From contig DJIE01000160.1 in assembly GCA_002433465.1 (NCBI GenBank), positions 1-9,115 of the forward strand: 9,115 nucleotides of DNA, in the 5' to 3' direction. The translations under genes were made by a program, and so were the position numbers. This DNA comes from Salinisphaera sp. UBA6602 (GTDB lineage Bacteria > Pseudomonadota > Gammaproteobacteria > Nevskiales > Salinisphaeraceae). The notes beneath the pieces are model-generated. The model searched no databases. It saw only the letters and a list, made by a program, of their open reading frames with translations, and was not told the DNA's origin. Shown one piece after another: positions 1 to 6,273 of this stretch. Each line of letters begins with the position of its first letter. Position 1 is the stretch's first letter.

Positions 1-108
1 GGCAAACCGGTCGAAATCCGCCTGCGTGAGAATGAGCTCGCGCTCGATAGGCCGGCCGGCATGGAAGTTTTCGAGCGCGTGATCGCGCCCGGCGTCATGA
101 ATTTTCAC
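1..108 (-). CDS. MaoC-type (R)-specific enoyl-CoA hydratase, N-terminal part (runs off the window)
   Basis: The first 36 codons of a gene read leftward and cut by the window edge. Starting at GTG (108-106) the frame gives MKIHDAGRDHALENFHAG followed by RPIERELILTQADFDRFA. The 'G..IERE..LTQADFDRFA' pattern is the usual opening of MaoC-like hydratases, hotdog-fold enzymes that hydrate trans-2-enoyl-CoA to (R)-3-hydroxyacyl-CoA. The catalytic Asp/His segment (D-x-N-P-x-H) would lie just outside the window. The GTG start overlaps the end of the acyl-CoA synthetase gene (stop 97-95) by 14 bases, and an AGGTG stretch about 5 bases upstream can act as ribosome site. An ATG at 98-96 opens a different frame whose product lacks any MaoC pattern, so I rejected it. 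Context makes it the third enzyme of a CoA-thioester pathway. Family assignment rests on a short stretch, so it is good but not certain. Confidence 0.72.
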   Translation of the reverse strand, partial: MKIHDAGRDHALENFHAGRPIERELILTQADFDRFA

Positions 109-1612
109 GCAGCACCTGCTTGGTGACCTTGCCGAGCGCGTTTCGCGGCAGCGCATCGACCTCGACGAATGTGGCGGGCACCTTGTAACCGGCCAGTCGC
201 TCACGGCAGAACGCGCGCAGCGTATCGACATCCGGCGGCGGTGCGTCCGGCCGCAATCCGTAGAACGCGGTACCGACTTCACCCCAGCGCTCGTCCGGGG
301 CGGCGACCACGGCCACTTCCGCAATCGCCGCATGCTGGCCGAGCACGTACTCCACTTCGGCGGGATAGACGTTTTCACCACCCGAGATATACATATCCTT
401 CAGGCGATCGACGATGTAGTAATCGCCCTGGGCATCGCAGCGGGCGATGTCGCCACTGTGCAGCCAGCCCTGTTCGTCTATGGCCTGGGCGGTGGCATCG
501 GGCTGACCCCAGTAACCGGGCGTGATATTCGGCCCGCGGATCCATAACTCGCCGGCCTCGCCGCAGTCGACGTCATCCCCCACCAGATCGACGATGCGCA
601 CCTCGGTGAGCAGCTGCGGGCGGCCGACAGAGCCGATCTTTTCGAGCACCCTGTCTTCGTCGAGCAGGAAAACCGTCGGGCCGGTCTCGGTCATGCCCAT
701 GCCGGTACGCACATGAATGCCGGCATCGACATACTGCTGTGCAACCGTCAGCGACAGCGGCGCACCGCCGCAGCCCCAGGAGCGAACCCGCTGCAACCGC
801 TCACCGCTGAAGCCGGGCTGGGCAAGCAGGGCCTGATAGACCGCAGGCACACCGAAGAAAACCGTGGCTCTGTGCTCGAGCACCTGCAACGCCTGATCCG
901 CATCGAAACCGCGCGGCACCAGCACGCAGCCGCCGGCCAGAAATACCGCCGATGAGTAGAGATTGATACCGGCGGTATGAAACAGGGGCAGCACGTTGAG
1001 CAATACGTCGCTGCTGGTGAGCTCTACCGCCAGGCCGATATTGAAATAGTTCGCCATCATCATGCGAAAGGTCTGGATCACGCCCTTGGGCTTGCCGGTG
1101 GTGCCCGAGGTATAGAGCAGATACCACGGCGTATCGGGATCCTTGTCAGGATGCGCGCTCAGATCCGGGTCGGTATCGGCCAGGTCGTGCCCATAGTCGC
1201 GCTGACCCTGTGCGGGCGTGTCCAGCGCGATCAAGGTCAAACCGGGCTGGCGTTGCGCGAGCGTAGCCGCGGCGTCGGCGAACTCGGCGCCGAAGATCAA
1301 TGCACGCGGCGTGCAATCGGCCATCAACACGGTGAGTTCCGGTACCGCCAGGCGCCAGTTCAATGGCACGAGGATCAGACCGGCCTTGGCACAGCCGAAC
1401 AACATGGCGAAGAACTCTGCGCGGCTGTGACCCAGCCAGGCGATCCGATCGCCCTCTTCAAGCTCCCAGTGCTCTCGGGCTGCGGCCGCCAGACGTGCCG
1501 CCCGCTCGTTCAAGCCGGCGTAGTCATAGCATTCACCGCTGTCCAGATCCTCCAATGCAGGTCGGTCCGGCGTTACCCGCGCCCGATGACCCAGCAGGTC
1601 GAACATCTGCAT
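95..1612 (-). CDS. AMP-forming acyl-CoA synthetase (fatty-acid/aromatic-acid CoA ligase family)
   Basis: Adenylate-forming enzyme of 505 residues that activates a carboxylic acid with ATP and CoA to acyl-CoA, AMP and PPi; cytoplasmic. Family motifs are complete: the phosphate-binding loop YTSGTTGKPKG (167-177), the adenine-side GMTET (306-310), GWLHSGD (382-388) with the ATP-ribose aspartate, the hinge and C-domain entry DRLKDMYISGGENVYP (402-417), and the catalytic lysine in PRNALGK (K495). No residue expected for activity is missing. At 505 residues it sits with short FadD-like and class I acyl-CoA ligases, not with very-long-chain enzymes. The ATG at 1612 has a GGAGG ribosome site 5 bases upstream; a second ATG two codons later is less well placed. 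It lies 96 bases after the crotonase gene and overlaps the MaoC gene. Substrate cannot be read from sequence; the linked Liv-type importer suggests an imported organic acid. Confidence 0.93.
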   Translation of the reverse strand: MQMFDLLGHRARVTPDRPALEDLDSGECYDYAGLNERAARLAAAAREHWELEEGDRIAWLGHSRAEFFAMLFGCAKAGLILVPLNWRLAVPELTVLMADCTPRALIFGAEFADAAATLAQRQPGLTLIALDTPAQGQRDYGHDLADTDPDLSAHPDKDPDTPWYLLYTSGTTGKPKGVIQTFRMMMANYFNIGLAVELTSSDVLLNVLPLFHTAGINLYSSAVFLAGGCVLVPRGFDADQALQVLEHRATVFFGVPAVYQALLAQPGFSGERLQRVRSWGCGGAPLSLTVAQQYVDAGIHVRTGMGMTETGPTVFLLDEDRVLEKIGSVGRPQLLTEVRIVDLVGDDVDCGEAGELWIRGPNITPGYWGQPDATAQAIDEQGWLHSGDIARCDAQGDYYIVDRLKDMYISGGENVYPAEVEYVLGQHAAIAEVAVVAAPDERWGEVGTAFYGLRPDAPPPDVDTLRAFCRERLAGYKVPATFVEVDALPRNALGKVTKQVLRENS

Positions 1613-1617
1613 TTCTG

Positions 1618-1622
1618 CCTCC
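1618..1622 (-). promoter_or_regulatory. Ribosome binding site GGAGG of the acyl-CoA synthetase gene
   Basis: GGAGG on the minus strand, 5 bases before the ATG at 1612. It is a near-ideal Shine-Dalgarno sequence and fixes the start of the synthetase. The 96-base gap to the upstream crotonase gene (1613-1708) otherwise shows no clear promoter or terminator. Confidence 0.75.
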
Positions 1623-1708
1623 GTCGTCGTTGTTCTTGTTTATCGCGGCTTGCGGCCAGTGGGACGACCGCAGCACAGGATCTGGAGCGGCAATCGCAGC
1701 CATAGCCG

Positions 1709-2464
1709 TCATCGCTTTAGAAAGGCCGCCATGCCCCGGTCCGCCTCGTCGCTGACGATTTGTTCGAGGAAATGCCGGTATTCGGCTTCCAGCCCGGCGG
1801 CCACGGTGGTTCTATCGGGCCGGGTCAGCGCCAGGGTGTGGGCGACGCTGCCCGCACGCGCGGCGCGAATGGCGCGTGCTACATCGAGCGCGAGTGTGCC
1901 GGTGTCGTGCGCGCCAGCTCGATACTGGGCCAGCCCCAGACGGTAGGCCTCATCGGCGTCCAGGCGCCGATTGGTCAGCTGTATATCCAGCGCTCGGGCG
2001 CGGCCAATGCGTTCAGGCATGAGCGTTGTCCAGCCACCGTCCGGGCTGAAACCCACCACCGTGTACCAGGGCGCAAAGCTCGCGCCATCGCCCACCACGG
2101 CGATATCGCAGGCCAGCACCAGGCCCACCGAGCCACCCGTGACCATGCCGTGCACGGCGGCCACGGTCGGCATGGGCATCGCGAGCAAGTCCAGCAGCGT
2201 CGCGTTGAGTTCGCCGACCACCTGCTGGGCATAGGCTTTTCGATCCGAGCGCGCGGTATCGTAGAAAGCGGCCACGTCCCCGCCGGTGGAAAAAGACGGC
2301 CCGCTGGCGTCCAGAATCAACACGCGCGCATCGGATGCACGGATCTCGGCGAGCGCGGCACGCAGGTCGCAGAGCAATTCCGGCACAAGTGCGTTATGGC
2401 GTTCGGGACGATCGAGCGTCACGCGCGCGATACCGTCTTCGATAAAGCGGCGCACGGCACTCAC
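1709..2464 (-). CDS. Crotonase-fold enoyl-CoA hydratase/isomerase family protein
   Basis: A 251-residue crotonase-superfamily protein acting on acyl-CoA thioesters. The frame is open further upstream (to 2605), but that part overlaps the tetR gene. The GTG at 2464-2462 overlaps the tetR stop as GTGA and is immediately followed by the family's N-terminal strand (RRFIEDGIARVTLDRPERHNA). Oxyanion-hole segments are present: GPSFSTGGDV (55-64) and HGMVTGGSVGLVLACDI (105-121). By hand alignment with classical enoyl-CoA hydratase, the two catalytic glutamates are absent: the Glu144 position is Gly114 and the Glu164 position is Tyr134. Instead there is Asp142 in GFSPDGG, an arrangement like PaaG-type and delta3-delta2-enoyl-CoA isomerases. 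It may therefore isomerise a double bond, or do another crotonase reaction, rather than hydrate. The MaoC protein downstream could supply the hydratase step. Family sure, reaction unsure. Confidence 0.9.
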   Translation of the reverse strand: MSAVRRFIEDGIARVTLDRPERHNALVPELLCDLRAALAEIRASDARVLILDASGPSFSTGGDVAAFYDTARSDRKAYAQQVVGELNATLLDLLAMPMPTVAAVHGMVTGGSVGLVLACDIAVVGDGASFAPWYTVVGFSPDGGWTTLMPERIGRARALDIQLTNRRLDADEAYRLGLAQYRAGAHDTGTLALDVARAIRAARAGSVAHTLALTRPDRTTVAAGLEAEYRHFLEQIVSDEADRGMAAFLKR

Positions 2465-3108
2465 GGCTTTCGATCCAGGCCGTCGATCGCAAGCCCATGG
2501 CGAAACAGATCGGAGATCGTGGCCACGATTTCGTCGAACGAAACGTCCCCCTCCCAGAGCGCATAGCGCAAGCCAAGAAAGTTCGACATCCCCATCAGCG
2601 CCCATACCCGGACTTCGTTATTACCCGAGCGAATCTCGCCCTTGCGGGTTGCGTCGGCGAGCATGCGCAGATAACCGCGCCCGAACGCTTCGTAGTATTC
2701 GCGGTAAATCGACTCATCGACGAACTGCGCTTCCTGCAGCACGCGATACAGGTACGGGTTGTCGTGCAGATATTCGAGAAAGGCACGCAGGCCTTTTTCT
2801 TCTGCCTCGAGACGATCCCGCGCATTGACGACTTCGGCGGCCAGGCGTGCACGCACCTGATGGCCCATATCCCGCACCAGCTCGCGAAGAATCTCTTCCT
2901 TGCCCGCGAAGTAGTTATAGAAGGTGCCCTGGGCAACGCCGGCATCGCGGGTGATATCGCTGATGCCGGCACGGTGATAACCCAGCGTGCCGAACGTCGA
3001 TTCTGCCGCCTTGAGTATGCGAGCACGCGTACGCGCGCCACGCGCCGTCTTCGGCGCACCCGGCCCCGGGTCGACTATGGCATTGGCATTGGCATTGGGG
3101 GCAGACAT
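2461..3108 (-). CDS. TetR/AcrR-family transcriptional regulator
   Basis: A 215-residue TetR-type repressor. A 22-residue polar tail containing NANANA precedes the DNA-binding domain (about 24-70): TRARILKAAESTFGTLGYH, then the helix-turn-helix ISDITRDAGVAQGTFYNYF with recognition helix near 58-67, followed by the typical KEEIL. The C-terminal part (about 80-210) is the helical ligand-binding and dimer domain, unassigned to a ligand by eye. I chose ATG 3108 because AAGG (3120-3117) lies 8 bases upstream; a GTG at 3141 would add 11 residues but lies inside the presumed promoter and operator. Its stop overlaps the crotonase start by 4 bases, so it heads the leftward operon and should control its own transcription. 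By context it probably senses an acyl-CoA made by the operon and may also control the divergent importer. Ligand identity is inference. Confidence 0.92.
   Translation of the reverse strand: MSAPNANANAIVDPGPGAPKTARGARTRARILKAAESTFGTLGYHRAGISDITRDAGVAQGTFYNYFAGKEEILRELVRDMGHQVRARLAAEVVNARDRLEAEEKGLRAFLEYLHDNPYLYRVLQEAQFVDESIYREYYEAFGRGYLRMLADATRKGEIRSGNNEVRVWALMGMSNFLGLRYALWEGDVSFDEIVATISDLFRHGLAIDGLDRKP
3079..3096. repeat. Three tandem copies of the hexamer GGCATT inside tetR
   Basis: GGCATT repeats three times without interruption. On the minus strand it encodes Asn-Ala-Asn-Ala-Asn-Ala (residues 5-10) in the disordered-looking N-terminal tail of the TetR protein. The unit is six bases, so gain or loss of a copy keeps frame. 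Confidence 0.9.
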
Positions 3109-3133
3109 GGCACCAACCTTACTGCATGAATAC

Positions 3134-3151
3134 TGAATCACTAGTCACTTA
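3134..3151. promoter_or_regulatory. Candidate TetR operator, site 1 (tetR-proximal)
   Basis: TGAATCACTAGTCACTTA is an imperfect palindrome around 3142/3143 (6 of 9 pairs). It resembles the operator I recall for the Bacillus TetR-family FadR, TGAATGANTANTCATTCA, with three mismatches. It overlaps the candidate -10 of the leftward promoter, as expected for an autorepressor. A wider CTGAAT...ATTCAG pair (3133-3138 and 3159-3164) frames the same stretch. Function is inferred from position and shape only. Confidence 0.45.
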
Positions 3152-3182
3152 TAAACTAATTCAGCGACTTCAACCACGTCAA
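3148..3182 (-). promoter_or_regulatory. Candidate sigma-70 promoter for the leftward tetR operon
   Basis: On the minus strand, TTGACG (3182-3177) can serve as -35. TAGTTT (3158-3153) lies 18 bases downstream, and the better-looking TATAAG (3153-3148) follows directly. Spacing is ideal only for the weaker hexamer, so the -10 choice is open. A start near 3141 would give a leader of about 33 bases to the tetR ATG. Overlap with operator site 1 supports control by the regulator itself. Confidence 0.35.
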
Positions 3183-3311
3183 TAAAACAATCAACCAATA
3201 CCGAGAATCCGGCCGATTATCTAAATATTCTATTTTACTCAAATACTTAAAACGCTCGTGGCAAGCAGTGCCCATACAGTAACAAGATGACCGAAAATGC
3301 TTGCCCAAAGG

Positions 3312-3331
3312 TGAATGAGGTGTCATATTCA
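3312..3331. promoter_or_regulatory. Candidate TetR operator, site 2 (importer-proximal)
   Basis: TGAATGAGGTGTCATATTCA contains outer arms TGAAT/ATTCA and an inner palindrome ATGA-N4-TCAT (3315-3326). Its first 14 bases agree with site 1 at 10 positions (TGAAT-S-A-N3-GTCA). It covers the likely -35 region of the rightward promoter, so one regulator could repress both operons. Not proven; the motif was found by eye. Confidence 0.4.
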
Positions 3332-3354
3332 GCCTCAGCGCTTTTCGATATAAC
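3328..3354 (+). promoter_or_regulatory. Candidate promoter of the importer operon
   Basis: TATAAC (3349-3354) is a good -10 hexamer about 39 bases before the ATG of the binding-protein gene. The best upstream partner, TTCAGC (3328-3333), is poor and only 15 bases away, so the promoter may need an activator or be weak. An alternative is TTGCCC (3301-3306) with CATATT (3324-3329), spacing 17. A start near 3361 would place the GC hairpin 3360-3373 at the very 5' end of the mRNA. Confidence 0.3.
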
Positions 3355-3359
3355 ACAGC

Positions 3360-3373
3360 GCCCCGAGCGGGGC
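3360..3373 (+). other. Short GC stem-loop in the importer leader
   Basis: GCCCC-GAGC-GGGGC forms a 5-bp stem with a 4-base loop, 9 bases before the AGGAG ribosome site (3383-3387) of the binding-protein gene. If transcription starts at about 3361 this stem would cap the 5' end of the transcript and could protect it from decay. No U-run follows, so it is not a terminator. Confidence 0.4.
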
Positions 3374-3392
3374 CGATAATCCAGGAGATCCG

Positions 3393-4616
3393 ATGAAGCG
3401 TCCTATCACAGCGATTGCATTCGCCCTCGCCACGATCGTCGCCGCGCCTGCCTCGCTGGCGGCCGACTCCATTCGTATTGCCCATGTCACCGGATTTACG
3501 GGGCCGTTATCGGCCTATGCCGAGCAGCTGCGCGTGGGCATGAAGATGGGCTTTGAATATGCCACCGACGGCTCAATGGAAATCGAGGGTCGGCCCATCG
3601 AGATCATCGACAAGGACACGCAGCTCGACCCGGCCCGGGCACGTGCGCTGGTAGAAGAAGCCTATGCAGAAGACGATGCCCATATCGTCGTGGGGCCGGT
3701 TTCTTCCGGCGTCGCGCTGGCCACGCTGCCGATCGCACAGATGTACGAACGCGTGATCATGCCGGAAGGCGTAGCCGACGCGATCACCGGCAAGGACTGG
3801 AACCGCTATGTCTTCCGCGTGGGCCGCAACTCGTCGCAGGACGCGGTTTCCAATGCGGTCGCACTGGGCGCGCCCGGCGTGTGTGTGGCAACGATTGCCC
3901 AGGACTATGCATTCGGGCGCGACGGCGTGGCGGCCTACAAGGAAGCCATGCAAGCCGAAGGCGGCGCGGTGGTGCACGAAGAATATCTGCCCACCGACGC
4001 AACCGATTTCACCGCGGCCGCACAACGGCTTTTCGGTGCACTCAAGGATCGCGACGACTGCGACAAGGGCAAATACATCTTTGCCATCTGGGCAGGCAGC
4101 GCCAACCCGCTCAGCCGTATTCAGGATCTCAAGCCCAGCCGCTTCGGTATCAAGCTCGCCACCGGCGGCAACATCCTGCCGGCGCTGGTCAGTTATGCCG
4201 AATTCCCCGGCATGGAAGGCGCCGGTTTCTACTATTTCGAATCGCCGGATAACGAAATCAATGACTGGTTCGTCGCACAGCACATGAAGCGTTTCGACGC
4301 CGCGCCGGATTTCTTCACCGCCCAGGGTTTTGCCCAGGCCATGGCGATTACCGCAGCCGTCCGCAAAACCCATGGCTCGACCGACACGGAAGACCTGATC
4401 GAAGCGTTGGAAGGCCTGGATTTCGATACCCCCAAAGGCCCGATGAATATCCGTGCAGCCGATCATCAGGCCATGCAGCAGATGTATCACTTTCGTATCA
4501 AGGTCGAAGACCGGGACGACTGGTTTGCCGATCGCGAAGTCACGGCTGGCGTACCGACACTGGTACGCGTGATCGACACCGATGAGATGGATATCCCGGT
4601 TCGTAACGGTCGCTGA
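3393..4616 (+). CDS. Periplasmic substrate-binding protein of a Liv/HAAT-type ABC importer
   Basis: A 407-residue solute-binding protein (LivK-like, Peripla_BP_6 type fold) that captures the substrate in the periplasm and delivers it to the permease pair downstream. A Sec signal peptide is clear: KR, a hydrophobic core to about residue 20, and a likely cut in ASLA|AD after Ala23. The mature start IRIAHVTGFTGPLSAYAEQ is the family's first strand and first ligand loop; IVVGPVSSGVALA (98-110) is the second ligand loop. C164 and C223 are the only cysteines and could pair. It is somewhat longer than amino-acid LivK/LivJ (about 370). ATG 3393 has AGGAG (3383-3387) at 5 bases. It opens the importer operon, divergent from the acyl-CoA operon, which suggests an organic-acid ligand rather than a branched amino acid. 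That substrate idea is inference. Confidence 0.92.
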   Translation: MKRPITAIAFALATIVAAPASLAADSIRIAHVTGFTGPLSAYAEQLRVGMKMGFEYATDGSMEIEGRPIEIIDKDTQLDPARARALVEEAYAEDDAHIVVGPVSSGVALATLPIAQMYERVIMPEGVADAITGKDWNRYVFRVGRNSSQDAVSNAVALGAPGVCVATIAQDYAFGRDGVAAYKEAMQAEGGAVVHEEYLPTDATDFTAAAQRLFGALKDRDDCDKGKYIFAIWAGSANPLSRIQDLKPSRFGIKLATGGNILPALVSYAEFPGMEGAGFYYFESPDNEINDWFVAQHMKRFDAAPDFFTAQGFAQAMAITAAVRKTHGSTDTEDLIEALEGLDFDTPKGPMNIRAADHQAMQQMYHFRIKVEDRDDWFADREVTAGVPTLVRVIDTDEMDIPVRNGR

Positions 4617-4641
4617 AACGGCATAGCCGCAACATCCCAGG

Positions 4642-4670
4642 GGCGAAGGCGTCGGCATGACGCCTTCGCC
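4642..4670 (+). other. Perfect 12-bp stem-loop between binding-protein and first ATPase genes
   Basis: GGCGAAGGCGTC (4642-4653) and GACGCCTTCGCC (4659-4670) are exact reverse complements around the loop GGCAT. It begins 26 bases after the binding-protein stop. No T-run follows, so it is unlikely to be a full intrinsic terminator. Such stems behind binding-protein genes usually protect the upstream message from 3' exonucleases or partly stop transcription, giving more binding protein than membrane parts. The stem contains the ATG at 4657 and its GAAGG, so that start would be buried. A small CGGC-ATA-GCCG stem (4619-4629) precedes it. Confidence 0.8.
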
Positions 4671-4698
4671 TGGCGATACGACTATCGACAGGCCAGGC

Positions 4699-5547
4699 AT
4701 GCAACAAAACGGTTCTGACGGCGCGCACGATGCAGCGACTGCCGACGCGCCCTCGGCGGCGGATCAGGCCGGGTTGGAAATCCGCGATCTGAGCATCACG
4801 TTTGGCGGGCATACCGCAGTCAACAAAGTGTCCTGCGCATTTCATCCCGGCACGCTGACCTCGATCGTGGGCCCGAACGGCGCCGGCAAGACGACGCTGT
4901 TCAACCTCATTTCCGGGCAGCTGTCCGCCACCGCCGGCAGCGTGCGCCTGTTCGGCGAAGACCTGACGTCACTCGGCGCCCCGGCGCGAGCCGACAAGGG
5001 CCTGGGGCGCGCGTTCCAGCTCACCAATCTGTTTCCCGGGCTGAGCGCGCTGGAAAACGTGCGCCTTGCCGTGGCCTCACGCTATCGAATTGGCCATATT
5101 TTCTGGCAAAGGGCCGCGGCGCGACGCGATATCACCGATCGCGCAGCGGCCTATCTTGAGCAGGTCAACCTGGGCAAACGCGCTGATACACCGGTGGCCA
5201 ATCTGCCCCACGGCGACCAGCGCAAGCTGGAAGTGGCATTGCTGCTCGCGCTCGAACCCAAGGTCTTCATGTTCGACGAACCCACCGCCGGCATGAGCGT
5301 GGACGAAGTACCGGTCATCCTCGACCTGATCGCGGATATCAAGAAACAGCAGAACCGGATCATCCTGCTGGTCGAACACAAGATGGATATCGTGCGTTCG
5401 TTATCGGATCGCATCGTCGTTCTGCATAACGGCGAACGGGTGGCTGACGGCGAACCCGCGCAGGTGATCGCATCGCCTGTCGTACAACAGGTCTATCTGG
5501 GCGCGAGCCCCGAACAGCCCGCCGCAGCCGGGAGCGCACAGTCATGA
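4699..5547 (+). CDS. livG: LivG-type ATP-binding subunit of the ABC importer
   Basis: One of two cytoplasmic ATPases that power the importer; 282 residues from this start. Walker A is GPNGAGKTT (58-66), the Q-loop glutamine is in GRAFQLTNLF (Q107), Walker B is VFMFDE (189-194) and the switch histidine is in LLVEHKMD (H227). The signature reads LPHGDQRKLEVA (from 169) instead of LSGGQ, in keeping with the relaxed LivG/UrtD-type signature. A polar, Ala/Asp-rich stretch of about 25 residues precedes the first strand. An upstream in-frame ATG at 4657 would add 14 residues, but both it and its ribosome site are locked in the 12-bp stem, so I prefer ATG 4699 with a modest AGG at 4690-4692. The stop overlaps the next gene by 4 bases. 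The symbol names the family position; substrate is not established. Confidence 0.9.
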   Translation: MQQNGSDGAHDAATADAPSAADQAGLEIRDLSITFGGHTAVNKVSCAFHPGTLTSIVGPNGAGKTTLFNLISGQLSATAGSVRLFGEDLTSLGAPARADKGLGRAFQLTNLFPGLSALENVRLAVASRYRIGHIFWQRAAARRDITDRAAAYLEQVNLGKRADTPVANLPHGDQRKLEVALLLALEPKVFMFDEPTAGMSVDEVPVILDLIADIKKQQNRIILLVEHKMDIVRSLSDRIVVLHNGERVADGEPAQVIASPVVQQVYLGASPEQPAAAGSAQS

Positions 5548-6269
5548 GCGAGACGCTGCTTTCACTCGATCAGGTCTGCGCGGATATCGACCAGTACCAC
5601 ATCCTGCACGGCGTCGACCTGGTCGTGCCGAAGGGCGAACTGACGATGCTGCTCGGGCGCAACGGGGCCGGCAAGAGTACGACGCTGCGCACGATCATGG
5701 GGCTGACCACGGTCACCGGCGGGGATATTCGTTTTCACGACCAGTCCATCACCGGCCAGAGCACGCCGCGTATCGTGCGCCGCGGCATCGCGTTCGTACC
5801 CGAGAACATGGGCATATTCAGCCTGCTGACGGTACGCGAGAACATGATTCTTGCGGCGGTCAGCGGTGCGATGGATCCGGCCCGGCTCGACTGGATCGTC
5901 GACCTGTTCCCGCCGCTCAAGCGGTTCTGGGACAAACCGGCCGGCAACCTGTCCGGCGGTCAGAAACAGATGCTGGCTATCGCCCGCGCCATCATCGAGC
6001 CGCGCGAACTGCTGTTGATCGACGAACCCACCAAAGGGCTCGCACCGGCGATTATCGACGATCTGGCCGACGCCTTCGAACAGCTCAAAAGCCAGCAGGT
6101 GACCATCCTGCTGGTCGAACAGAACTTCAATTTCTCTCGTCGGCTCGGTCAATCGGCGGCGGTCATGAATGACGGCCGCGTGGTCTGGTCCGGGTCCATG
6201 GCCACCCTCGCCCACGACGACGATCTCCAGCACCAGCTCTTGGGGCTGGGCATGGGTGAACATCAATGA
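5544..6269 (+). CDS. livF: LivF-type ATP-binding subunit of the ABC importer
   Basis: The second ATPase, 241 residues, close to the usual LivF size of about 235. Walker A GRNGAGKST (38-46), signature LSGGQ (136-140) and Walker B LLLIDEP (156-162) are all intact. The Q-loop position reads VPENMGIF and the switch position reads LLVEQN, with Gln where most ABC ATPases have His. Both are normal for LivF and help separate it from the LivG partner, which keeps the canonical Gln and His. The start overlaps the livG stop as ATGA, so the two ATPases are translationally coupled, fitting a heterodimer in 1:1 ratio. It is followed 16 bases later by the first permease gene. Confidence 0.93.
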   Translation: MSETLLSLDQVCADIDQYHILHGVDLVVPKGELTMLLGRNGAGKSTTLRTIMGLTTVTGGDIRFHDQSITGQSTPRIVRRGIAFVPENMGIFSLLTVRENMILAAVSGAMDPARLDWIVDLFPPLKRFWDKPAGNLSGGQKQMLAIARAIIEPRELLLIDEPTKGLAPAIIDDLADAFEQLKSQQVTILLVEQNFNFSRRLGQSAAVMNDGRVVWSGSMATLAHDDDLQHQLLGLGMGEHQ

Positions 6270-6273
6270 ACAC

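Noticed and set aside
1613..1708. A small peptide gene between the crotonase and synthetase genes
   Set aside because: The frame from the ATG overlapping the crotonase stop runs on into the synthetase gene out of frame, has no ribosome site and no family pattern.
1760..2566. A 268-codon plus-strand frame opposite the crotonase gene
   Set aside because: The opposite strand encodes intact crotonase motifs; this frame has no family pattern and crosses a gene junction.
2465..2605. An upstream extension of the crotonase protein by 47 codons
   Set aside because: It overlaps the end of tetR, its translation is unlike crotonases, and the GTGA overlap at 2464 fits operon coupling.
3109..3141. A longer TetR protein from GTG 3141
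   Set aside because: It would start at the predicted transcription start within the operator; ATG 3108 has an AAGG site at 8 bases.
3260..3305. An 8-bp inverted repeat GGCAAGCA/TGCTTGCC with a 30-base spacer
   Set aside because: In about 250 bases an 8-bp match at free spacing is expected by chance about every second time, and it has no link to promoter elements.
3573..4700. A 375-codon open frame antisense to the binding-protein gene
   Set aside because: It mirrors the GC-rich codon pattern of a clear signal-peptide-bearing binding-protein gene, shows no domain pattern, and has odd His/Arg/Gly-rich composition.
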